In this document: positions 17,054 to 24,529 of the stretch, one piece after another
How the letters are laid out: every line of letters starts with the position of its first letter
Position numbering within the stretch: the stretch's first letter is position 1
Assembly (NCBI RefSeq): GCF_900187445.1
Contig: NZ_FYEB01000001.1
Span: 1-64,000, forward strand
Direction: 5' to 3'
Source: Pseudomonas sp. Irchel s3b2
GTDB taxonomy: Bacteria > Pseudomonadota > Gammaproteobacteria > Pseudomonadales > Pseudomonadaceae
DNA length: 64,000 bases
Made by a program: the position numbers and the translations under genes
Notes under the pieces: generated by a model
Seen by the model: the letters and a program-made list of their open reading frames with translations, nothing else
Database searches by the model: none
What the model was told of the DNA's origin: nothing

Positions 17054-18916
17054 CTAATCCCCCAACGCTTCCCCCTCACGCCGCGGATCGGCCCCGCCGG
17101 CCAACGCCGCTTTACCTTGCATATCCTTGACCCGAACAATCGCCTGAGTCCCGCTGGTCATGTCGATTTCGTTCACGTTGTGGCCTTTGTCCTTCAGTAC
17201 CTGAATCAGCTCAGCGCTGAACTGCCCCTGTTCCAGTTCCGTCGGGCCGTTGCGGCTGCCGAAGTTGGGCAGGTTGATGGCCGCTTGCGGGTCGAGGTTC
17301 CAGTCGAGTAGGCCGATGGTGGATTTGGCGACGTATTCGATGATTTGCGAGCCGCCAGGGGAGCCAATGGTGGCGAGGAATTCGCCGCTCTGACGGTCGA
17401 AAATCAGCGTTGGCGCCATGGACGAGCGCGGGCGTTTACCCGGTTCGACGCGGTTAGCGACTTTTTGTCCGCTCTCTTCGGCGATGAACGAAAAGTCGGT
17501 CATCTGGTTGTTGAGCAGAAAGCCCTGGACCATCAGGTGTGAGCCAAACGCTGCCTCCACGGTGGTGGTCATGGACACGGCGCCGCCTTCGTCATCGACC
17601 GTCACCACTTGCGAGGTAGAGATGCGCAGCGGCGAGCGGTCCGGCGCATGGGCAACCTGAATCCCCGGCGGGGTGCCGGGTTTGGCCAGGCCCATGCTAC
17701 GGTCGCCAATCAACGCGGCGCGGCTGGCCAGATAAGTCGGGTCGATCAGACCTTTTACCGGCACGGGTACGAAGTCGGTGTCGGCGACGTACAGTGCTCG
17801 ATCGGCGTAAGCCAGGCGCTCGGCTTCGGCGATCAGGTGCACGGCTTCAGGCGCCGGTTCGATGCCCGCCGGTTTGCGGGTCTGGACCGGTTTGAGTGGC
17901 GCCAGGGCAAAACGCGGGTCACGGGATTCCAGCGCCTGCAAGGTGCCGAGGATTTGCGCCACGGCGATCCCACCCGACGACGGCGGCGGCATGCCGCAGA
18001 CCTGCCAGCGCTTGTAGTCGGTGCACAGCGGGGTGCGTTCCTTGGCCTTATAGCCTTGGAGGTCGTTCAGCGACAGGCTGCCGGGGTTGGCATGGCCCTG
18101 AACCTTGGCGACGATCTCTTTTGCGATCGGGCCTGCGTACAGCGCGTCGGGACCTTCCTTGGCGATTCGTTTCAACACAGCGGCGAGTGCCGGGTTTTTC
18201 AGTTGTGTACCGACGGCTTTTGGGCTGCCATCAGCATTCAGAAAGTACGCGGCCATATCCGGTGAGCGCGGTATGAACGCGTCCGCTGCGATCAGCCGAT
18301 GCAGTCGTGGCGAGAGGGCGAAGCCTTGTTCCGCGAGTTTGATGGCGGGCTCGAACAACTTCGCCCACGGCAGGCGACCGTGCTTCTGATGGGCCAGCTC
18401 CAAGGCCCGCAACACACCCGGCGTCCCCACTGAGCGCCCGCCGATCTGTGCTTGGGTGAACGGCATCGGTGTGCCGTCGGCTTGCAGGAACAGTTTCTCG
18501 GTGGCGCCGGCCGGAGCGGTTTCGCGACCGTCGTAAGTGCGCACAGCCTTGCCATCCCACAGCACAATCAATGCGCCACCGCCAATGCCCGACGATTGCG
18601 GTTCGACCAGCGTCAACACCGCTTGCATGGCAATGGCTGCATCAATCGCCGAGCCGCCCTGACGCAGCATCTCCCGTCCGGCTTCGGCTGCCAGCGGGTT
18701 GGCGGCTGCGGCCATGTGTTTCGAGGCATGCCGGGTCTGCAGGTCGGTGCGATAACCGGAGGCGACTTCCGGGGCGACCGGCAGAGTAGAAACTGACGAC
18801 GAAGAGGGCAGGGTATTACATGCGGCGAGGGTTAAAGCGGTGGCAATCAGCGAAAAGGCTGACAGGCGATAGCGGCTCAAGTGAAAGGCTGAGAACACGC
18901 GGGGCACTCCGTCCAT
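17054..18916 (-). CDS. ggt: Gamma-glutamyltransferase
   Basis: Ntn-hydrolase that cleaves glutathione and transfers gamma-glutamyl groups in the periplasm. It has a lipoprotein-like leader (SLIATALTLAAC, Cys near residue 33), the family block GGSAIDAAIAMQAVLTLVEPQSSGIGGG, and the self-cleavage site at about residue 438 (RISTSQVVTVDDEGGAVSMTTTVEAAFGS), where the Thr becomes the N-terminal nucleophile of the small subunit. The motif GSPGGSQIIEYV near the end is also typical. 620 aa, full length. Single gene with its own terminator. Confidence 0.93.
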   Translation of the reverse strand: MDGVPRVFSAFHLSRYRLSAFSLIATALTLAACNTLPSSSSVSTLPVAPEVASGYRTDLQTRHASKHMAAAANPLAAEAGREMLRQGGSAIDAAIAMQAVLTLVEPQSSGIGGGALIVLWDGKAVRTYDGRETAPAGATEKLFLQADGTPMPFTQAQIGGRSVGTPGVLRALELAHQKHGRLPWAKLFEPAIKLAEQGFALSPRLHRLIAADAFIPRSPDMAAYFLNADGSPKAVGTQLKNPALAAVLKRIAKEGPDALYAGPIAKEIVAKVQGHANPGSLSLNDLQGYKAKERTPLCTDYKRWQVCGMPPPSSGGIAVAQILGTLQALESRDPRFALAPLKPVQTRKPAGIEPAPEAVHLIAEAERLAYADRALYVADTDFVPVPVKGLIDPTYLASRAALIGDRSMGLAKPGTPPGIQVAHAPDRSPLRISTSQVVTVDDEGGAVSMTTTVEAAFGSHLMVQGFLLNNQMTDFSFIAEESGQKVANRVEPGKRPRSSMAPTLIFDRQSGEFLATIGSPGGSQIIEYVAKSTIGLLDWNLDPQAAINLPNFGSRNGPTELEQGQFSAELIQVLKDKGHNVNEIDMTSGTQAIVRVKDMQGKAALAGGADPRREGEALGD

Positions 18917-19006
18917 GGGATAAAAGGTCTGGGGACTTTATCGGCCTGAGGGGGAGAGACGCAAATCAGGTCTGCCGTCCTGAAGTGAATGTCACTTTTC
19001 TCGAGG

Positions 19007-19043
19007 CATAAAAAAACGGCTTACCTTTCGGTAAGCCGGCTTG
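19007..19043 (-). terminator. Terminator of the MocR regulator gene
   Basis: AAGCCGGCTTACC-GAAA-GGTAAGCCGTTTTTTT on the minus strand: a 9-10 bp stem with tetraloop and a T7 run, downstream of the gene at 19116. Confidence 0.9.
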
Positions 19044-19115
19044 AGCCTCACGGTTTGCGGTGCCGTGTATCGCCTGTTGATGAACTATGCCCTGGGCCAG
19101 CCGCCAGACATTTCC

Positions 19116-20615
19116 CTACCGGGTTTTCAGTGCATTGGCCAGGCGCAGCATGGCCGCTTCGATTTCATAAGCGGTCAAGGACGAATAGCCCAATAGCCAA
19201 CCTTGTTTCTTCTGATCGCCGGCATACAACCGGCTCAGGCCGGAAAGCTGTACGCCCGCGCAGGCCGCTTGGCGGATGGTTTTTTCCTCAGACCAGCCAT
19301 CGTGCAGCAGGCAAGGAATTTGCAGCCCGCCGGGAGGGTGCAAGGCGGTAACGATGCCGTCCAAGTGCTTGCCGATCGCGTCGAGCATGATGGAACGGCG
19401 CCCGGCATACAGCTTGCGCATGGCCCGGACATGAGCGTTGTAATGGCCGTCCTCCATAAAGCGCGCCAGGGTCAGTTGCAGGATTTGTGGCGTGTGGCCG
19501 TCCATCATGCTGCGCGCGTAGGTGAAGGCTTTGATCAACTCGTAGGGCAGTACCATGTAGCCCATTCGCAACCCGGGGTAGAGGGTCTTGCTGAAGGTGC
19601 CGATGTAGAGCGTACGCTGGTACTTGTCCAGGCCCTGTACGCAGGCGGTCGGCTGCCCGTCGTAGTGAAACTCGCTGTCGTAGTCATCTTCGATGACCCA
19701 CTTGCCCTTCTCTGCGGCCCAGTTGATCAGCTCAAGACGACGTTCCAGCGGCAAGGTCGCGCCGGTGGGGTATTGATGAGACGGTGTGACATAGACGCAA
19801 TTGGCGCCGCTGCGGTCGGCGTATAGCAGGTCAGTGCGTATGCCCAGTTCATCGACATCGATGGGCAGAACCTTGGTCTCGGCGGTTTCAAAGGCCTTTT
19901 TGGCGCCATAGTAGCCCGGGTTTTCCAGCAGGATCGGTTTGCCGGCATCCACCAACAACTGCGCACACAGAAAAAGAGCCTGGCGAGTGCTGCTCAATAC
20001 CATGATCTGGTCGGGGGAGCATTTGGCCCCGCGTTCGAGGTTCAAGTAGGTGGCAATCGCCTTGCGCAGCGGCTCGACTCCTTGCGGGTCACCATGCAAC
20101 AGCACGTTGGCGCGATGGTCCTTCATGACCTGGCGTTGCAGGCGCTCCCAGACATCGGTGGGGAAGGTGCGGGTTTCCGGCAGGCCGGTCGTAAATGCCT
20201 TGATCACCTGCTGATCGTTTACACCGCCACTGTCGAAGATCATCCGCCCGCGCTGGCTCAAGCCGGCCCCCGGTGGCGCGTGGCTGCTTTTGACCTCTTG
20301 CGCCTTGATGCGGCGGCGTGCCGCGCCGCGCAATTCGGTACCCAGCGTTTCGCAGACATAACTGCCAGCCCCCTCGCGCCGCACGATAAAACCGTCGCGG
20401 TGCAGTTGCACGTAGGCGTTTTCAACGGTGTCGCGGGCAACCCCGAGTGACTTGGCCAGGACCCGGGTCGCGGGCAGCTTCAAGCCTGGATCAAGGGCGC
20501 CATCGAGGATCAGCTCACGCAGTGCGCGCTGAATCCGCTGGTGCAGATCCAGCAGCTGAAACTCAGCATCGTTGAGGCGAATTTTTAGCGTTTCGAGCTC
20601 GAACGTTTTCGCCAT
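19116..20615 (-). CDS. MocR/PdxR-type transcriptional regulator
   Basis: 499 aa fusion of a GntR winged helix (residues about 20-88, LPATRVLAKSLGVARDTVENAYVQLHRDGFI) and a fold-type I aminotransferase-like domain. PLP-site residues are present: TPSHQYPTG (277-285), DDYDSEF (310-316) and the Schiff-base lysine K343 in GTFSKTLYPGLRMGY. Such regulators sense PLP or amino compounds and usually control the divergent genes, here a BenE-type permease and a serine hydroxymethyltransferase. PdxR controls pyridoxal synthase, but no pdxST is nearby, so a different target is likely. Confidence 0.88.
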   Translation of the reverse strand: MAKTFELETLKIRLNDAEFQLLDLHQRIQRALRELILDGALDPGLKLPATRVLAKSLGVARDTVENAYVQLHRDGFIVRREGAGSYVCETLGTELRGAARRRIKAQEVKSSHAPPGAGLSQRGRMIFDSGGVNDQQVIKAFTTGLPETRTFPTDVWERLQRQVMKDHRANVLLHGDPQGVEPLRKAIATYLNLERGAKCSPDQIMVLSSTRQALFLCAQLLVDAGKPILLENPGYYGAKKAFETAETKVLPIDVDELGIRTDLLYADRSGANCVYVTPSHQYPTGATLPLERRLELINWAAEKGKWVIEDDYDSEFHYDGQPTACVQGLDKYQRTLYIGTFSKTLYPGLRMGYMVLPYELIKAFTYARSMMDGHTPQILQLTLARFMEDGHYNAHVRAMRKLYAGRRSIMLDAIGKHLDGIVTALHPPGGLQIPCLLHDGWSEEKTIRQAACAGVQLSGLSRLYAGDQKKQGWLLGYSSLTAYEIEAAMLRLANALKTR

Positions 20616-20718
20616 GCGGTCTGCCTTACTTTAATAAATTGGCCTGCAATGGCAGGCCAGTCTATCCGTAGAATTCGCCCCTCGCCACTGCCTTTGTGCG
20701 CGGCGAGCAGACGCGCTG

Positions 20719-20825
20719 CGAACGATTTTGAACAGGGGGTACTCGGCCATGACCAGGTCACACAACTTCAGCGCAGGCCCGATGGCGTTGCTGATGGAAG
20801 TACTTACCCATAAATCACCTCTCAC
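20719..20825 (-). pseudogene. Possible fragment of a LysR-type regulator
   Basis: The frame reads MRGDLWVSTSISNAIGPALK then LCDLVMAEYPLF. The spacing from the G-x-L-x-V strand to the YP pair is that of the first part of a LysR effector-binding domain, but the similarity fades within 40 residues and nothing of the DNA-binding domain is seen. It lies inside the divergent promoter region of the MocR gene. This is a judgement by eye; chance is possible. Confidence 0.3.
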
Positions 20826-20865
20826 CCGAGGCTAACCACCTCGTTTTGCAAGGAGCGAATCCATC

Positions 20866-22116
20866 ATGTCTTCGTCAGCCTATGCGTCGCGCCTGTGTCT
20901 ACGCGACCTTCTGCATCCGATTGTCGCCGGGCTGATTTCAGTCATCGTCAATTATGGCGGCACGTTCATCCTGGTCTTTCAGGCCGCCAAGATCGCCGGA
21001 CTCAGCCCCGAGCTGACGGCGTCCTGGGTGTGGTCGGTGTCGATTGGCGTGGGGATTACCGGGCTGTTTCTCAGTTGGGCGAGCCGTGAGCCAATCATTA
21101 CCGCCTGGTCGACACCCGCTGCGGCCTTTCTGGTCGTTGCGCTGTCCACCACGCCCTACGCCGAGGCGGTGGGTGCGTACATCATTTCGGCTGCCGCCTT
21201 CGTACTGCTGGGTTTGTCCGGCTGCTTCGAAAAAGTCATCCGCCTGATTCCGCCGGGCGTGGCTGCGGGCCTGTTGGCCGGTATCCTGCTGCAATTCGGT
21301 ATCGGCGCGTTTGGTGGCATGAGCCTTGACCCCGTGTTGGTCGGGTTGCTGATTGCCGTTTACGTTGTGCTCAAGCGCTTTACCGCACGTTACGCGGTGG
21401 TGGGCATTCTGGTGCTGGGGCTGGCGTTTCTTCTGACTCAAGGCCGTGTGGATTTTTCGGGGCTAGTGCTGCAATTCGCAGCACCGGTATTCACACGGCC
21501 TGAGTTCTCGGTCAATGCGTTGCTCAGTGTCGCGCTGCCGCTGTTCCTGATCACGCTCACCGGCCAGTACATGCCGGGCATGCTGGTGCTGCGCAACGAT
21601 GGCTTCAGCACCAGCGCTAATCCTATCCTGACTGTCACAGGGCTGGGCTCCTTGCTAATGGCGCCCTTCGGTTCTCACGCCTTCAATATCGCGGCCATCA
21701 CGGCGGCCATCTGCACCGGCAAAGAAGCCTCGGAAGATCCGTCCAAGCGTTGGATCGCCGGGGTTGCCGCGGGACTGTTCTACATCCACGTAGGGATTTT
21801 CGGAGTGACTCTCGCTGCAGTGTTCATGGCGTTACCGGCCACCTTCATTACGACGCTGGCCGGACTGGCCCTGCTCGGCACTATCGGCGCGAACCTGGCC
21901 AGCGCCATGGCTGACGTCAAAACCCGCGAAGCCTCGCTGATCACCTTTCTGGCGTCCGCCGCGAACATCACCTTGTTGGGGATCGGCGGGGCGTTCTGGG
22001 GGGTGCTGATCGGTCTGGCGGCCTACGCCTTACTCAATGGCCGCTTACCACGTCGCGAGACGGTGGTCATTCCGGCTGCCGACGCTGTTGTGACGACCAA
22101 AGGAGCCACCCATTGA
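20866..22116 (+). CDS. BenE-family (benzoate/H+ symporter-like) permease
   Basis: 416 aa, about eleven to twelve hydrophobic segments. Opening VAGLISVIVNYGGTFILVFQAAK, the WSTPAAAFLV stretch and GSHAFNIAAITAAICTGKEASEDPSKRW match the BenE family. Family members import benzoate in some hosts, but no benzoate catabolic genes are nearby; the linked serine hydroxymethyltransferase suggests a different substrate, perhaps an amino compound. AAGGAG lies 6-7 nt before the ATG. Its stop overlaps the start of a 36-codon frame (TGATG). Confidence 0.82.
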   Translation: MSSSAYASRLCLRDLLHPIVAGLISVIVNYGGTFILVFQAAKIAGLSPELTASWVWSVSIGVGITGLFLSWASREPIITAWSTPAAAFLVVALSTTPYAEAVGAYIISAAAFVLLGLSGCFEKVIRLIPPGVAAGLLAGILLQFGIGAFGGMSLDPVLVGLLIAVYVVLKRFTARYAVVGILVLGLAFLLTQGRVDFSGLVLQFAAPVFTRPEFSVNALLSVALPLFLITLTGQYMPGMLVLRNDGFSTSANPILTVTGLGSLLMAPFGSHAFNIAAITAAICTGKEASEDPSKRWIAGVAAGLFYIHVGIFGVTLAAVFMALPATFITTLAGLALLGTIGANLASAMADVKTREASLITFLASAANITLLGIGGAFWGVLIGLAAYALLNGRLPRRETVVIPAADAVVTTKGATH

Positions 22117-22226
22117 TGCTCGATCAACTGGAAGAAACCGTCACCCTGCACGAGCGTCATGGCCGTTACCCACAGGCCACCAGCATCGAGGACTTTCGCC
22201 AATGCCTGTCAGCGGGTCGGACGTGA
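22116..22226 (+). CDS. Small ORF, 36 aa, coupled to the permease
   Basis: Starts in a TGATG overlap with the permease stop and has its own AAAGGAG 9 nt upstream. The peptide begins MLDQLEETVTLHERHGRYPQ and is charged and soluble. No family recognised; it might be the remaining head of a longer gene, as 112 bp without coding features follow before glyA. The overlap plus good ribosome site are the only support. Confidence 0.4.
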   Translation: MLDQLEETVTLHERHGRYPQATSIEDFRQCLSAGRT

Positions 22227-22338
22227 TCCGGCGAGTGTGCGTTTGATCCAGCTCTACAGGAAGCCATCCGATGTCCTCGCCATCGCAGCACGGCTCTTCT
22301 CGTAAACCGGCTTATTTTCCAACCAAGGACCCCTTCAT

Positions 22339-23604
22339 ATGTACGACTCAACGCTGACCCTTGAAGCATTCGACGCCGAGCTGTGTGAGGCGATTCATAA
22401 CGAAGAACATCGTCAGGAAGACCACGTTGAACTAATCGCTTCCGAAAATTACGCCAGCCCTCTGGTGATGAAAATCCAGAGCACCGTGCTCACCAATAAA
22501 TACGCCGAAGGCTATCCAGGCAAGCGCTACTACAGCGGCTGTGAGTATGTCGATGTGGCCGAGCGCCTGGCCATCGAGCGGGTCAAGGCCCTGTTCAATT
22601 GCGACTACGCCAATGTGCAGCCGCATGCAGGTGCACAGGCGAACGCCGCGGTATTCCTGGCATTGATCAATCCCGGCGATACGGTGATGGGCATGAACCT
22701 GGCCCACGGTGGCCACCTGACCCACGGTAACCCTTCAAACTTCTCGGGCCGTCATTACAAGATCGTTCCTTATGGCCTTGACCCTGAGACGGGTTTTCTC
22801 GACTACGACGAGATGGAACGCATCGCTCTGGAAACGCGACCGAAAATGCTGATCGGTGGCTTTTCTGCCTACTCGCGGTGCAAAGACTGGGCGCGTATGC
22901 GGACCATTGCCGACAAGGTCGGGGCCATTTTCTGGGTCGACATGGCCCACGTCGCGGGGCTGGTCGCCGCCGGCGAATACCCGGACCCATTGCCGCACGC
23001 CCACGTGGTCACCAGCACCACTCACAAAACCCTGCGCGGTCCACGGGGCGGCTTGATTTTGTCCAAGGGGCAAGACGAAGTGTTCTACAAAAAGCTCGAT
23101 TCTGCGGTATTCCCGGGCGTCCAGGGCGGCCCGCTGATGCACCAGATCGCTGCCAAGGCCGTCGCCTTCAAGGAAGCACTGACGCCCGAGTTCAAAACCT
23201 ATCAGACTCAAGTGGTGATCAACGCCCGGACCATGGCAGCCGTGTTGCAACGACGTGGTTACAAGATCGTCTCCGGCGGCACTGACAACCACATGATGCT
23301 AATCGACCTGTCCGACAGGCCTTACACCGGCAAGGAAGCCGATGCGGCCCTGAGCAAGGCCTACATTACCGCCAATAAGAACTCAGTACCCAATGATCCG
23401 CGCTCACCGTTCGTGACCTCCGGGCTGCGCATCGGTACCCCGGCGGTTACCACTCGAGGTTTCGGCGTGGTCGAATGCGAGCAAGTGGCGGGCTGGTTGT
23501 GCGACATACTGGACGCCCTGGAAAACGGCGATAGCGAGAAGGTCAGGCACCAGGTGCGCGAACAAGTGGTGGCGCTCTGCCGTCGTCATCCGGTCTATCG
23601 TTAG
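22339..23604 (+). CDS. glyA: Serine hydroxymethyltransferase
   Basis: PLP enzyme that converts serine and tetrahydrofolate to glycine and methylene-tetrahydrofolate. All core elements are present: [10 protein letters not shown] (31-40), the tetrahydrofolate/PLP region [30 protein letters not shown], and the PLP lysine K230 in [14 protein letters not shown]. 421 aa, full length. AAGGA precedes the ATG. Pseudomonads carry several glyA copies; this one is coupled by position with a MocR regulator and a BenE-type permease, so it is likely an inducible paralogue rather than the housekeeping copy. Confidence 0.94.
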   Translation: MYDSTLTLEAFDAELCEAIHNEEHRQEDHVELIASENYASPLVMKIQSTVLTNKYAEGYPGKRYYSGCEYVDVAERLAIERVKALFNCDYANVQPHAGAQANAAVFLALINPGDTVMGMNLAHGGHLTHGNPSNFSGRHYKIVPYGLDPETGFLDYDEMERIALETRPKMLIGGFSAYSRCKDWARMRTIADKVGAIFWVDMAHVAGLVAAGEYPDPLPHAHVVTSTTHKTLRGPRGGLILSKGQDEVFYKKLDSAVFPGVQGGPLMHQIAAKAVAFKEALTPEFKTYQTQVVINARTMAAVLQRRGYKIVSGGTDNHMMLIDLSDRPYTGKEADAALSKAYITANKNSVPNDPRSPFVTSGLRIGTPAVTTRGFGVVECEQVAGWLCDILDALENGDSEKVRHQVREQVVALCRRHPVYR

Positions 23605-23760
23605 CGGGCAGTTCTTCTTGCGAGACATGGGCCTGATTCACGGCCTTTCCCGATGACAGAAACTTATGACCCCCCTCCAAGGGGGTGTTCATCGCTCTGC
23701 TGACACGGGCTAAGTCATGGATGTCTTGTAATCCCATTCACGAGCCAAGGCTTCAAAGGT

Positions 23761-23965
23761 GTCGTTTGCTGCTTTGACCACCATGGTTGGTTGCTGAGTC
23801 GTCTGCGTGCGCGGCTGGGCTGCACTCATAATGCTGCAGACATCGCTGCAGAGGTATTCGCTCAGGTCGTAGCATTGTCTGAGCCGCAGACAATATGCGA
23901 ACCTCGGGCACTACCCGAAAAGACCGTGCAATACCGTCTGTCGAGCATTGGCAGAGTTGAGCGCG
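23761..23965 (+). pseudogene. Fragment of a FecI-like ECF sigma factor
   Basis: The frame gives DHHGWLLSRLRARLGCTHNA then ADIAAEVFAQVV and EPRAL, which is the region 2.1-2.2 pattern of iron-starvation sigma factors (the usual DHHGWLxxxLRRRLG..ADLAQDTFxRVL..EPRAYL). Similarity stops after EPRAL; the DNA-binding part and the start codon region are missing. Only about 65 residues of a roughly 165 aa protein remain. Confidence 0.62.
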
Positions 23966-23989
23966 ATATAGGCCATGGAAATGAACTTA

Positions 23990-24008
23990 ATGATAATTCT
24001 TATCATTT
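23990..24008. promoter_or_regulatory. Fur box
   Basis: AATGATAATTCTTATCATT: ATGATAA-TTC-TTATCAT is a perfect 7+3+7 palindrome that follows the GATAATGATAATCATTATC consensus closely. It now faces no intact iron gene. Confidence 0.75.
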
Positions 24009-24267
24009 GCCATGAGTATGGCTATTTTTTCAGGGTGTAAGGCTATCTATGAGCACCACAACTCCAACATGAGAAGTGTGGGTGCTGGCGAAGAGCCGAA
24101 ATCGCCCAGGTGATCCCCAAGAAGCTTCAGGAGCCAGATTGACTTAGGGTGGTATTTGAAGAGGGGACGGCGTTTGATATCGCTACGCTTCATCCGTGTA
24201 TGCCTCCAGTTGGGGGCATACACGATGGGAAAAATGCAGGTAGATCAGGATGGATATCCAGATACAA

Positions 24268-24294
24268 GAAAGCCCGCACGAGGCGGGCTTCTTG
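24268..24294 (-). terminator. Terminator of tRNA-Met
   Basis: AAGCCCGC-ACGAG-GCGGGCTT hairpin with TTCTTGT on the minus strand, about 40 nt beyond the tRNA 3' end. Confidence 0.8.
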
Positions 24295-24336
24295 AGGTGA
24301 TTTATAGACATCCTGGGATCTCTATAAATCGGTACT

Positions 24337-24413
24337 TGGTGGCTACACAGGGACTTGAACCCCGGACCCCAGCATTATGAATGCTATGCTCTAACCAACT
24401 GAGCTATGTAGCC
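24337..24413 (-). tRNA. tRNA-Met (CAT), elongator type
   Basis: The minus strand folds as a full cloverleaf: acceptor GGCTACA/TGTAGCC, D-arm AGCTCAGTTGGTTAGAGC, anticodon loop TTCATAA with anticodon CAT at 24379-24377, variable loop and T-arm GGGGTTCAAGTCCC, and an encoded CCA end. The first pair is matched, unlike initiator tRNA, so this is the elongator form. Single gene, with terminator downstream. Confidence 0.95.
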
Positions 24414-24529
24414 AAGTGGCGCGCATTATTCACCTGGAACGAAGATGCGTCAAGCGTAAATTTAAAATATTTCTCCACACTTTCAACCGCTTATCCCTCT
24501 GACCCGAAAAATCAGGCCAAGGCAGGGCG

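Larger units (their letters stand above)
23605..24336. other. 732 bp gap with decayed DNA
   Basis: No intact gene is seen. A C5/G5 hairpin lies near 23,668-23,690 shortly after glyA, a sigma-factor fragment at about 23,761-23,965, a Fur-box palindrome at 23,990-24,008, and the tRNA-Met terminator at 24,268-24,294. This is a scar, perhaps of a lost iron-uptake signalling operon. Confidence 0.6.

Noticed and set aside
24156..24380. 74-codon plus-strand frame ending VATQGLEPRTPAL
   Set aside because: The end is the antisense reading of tRNA-Met, a well-known false gene; the rest has no family features.
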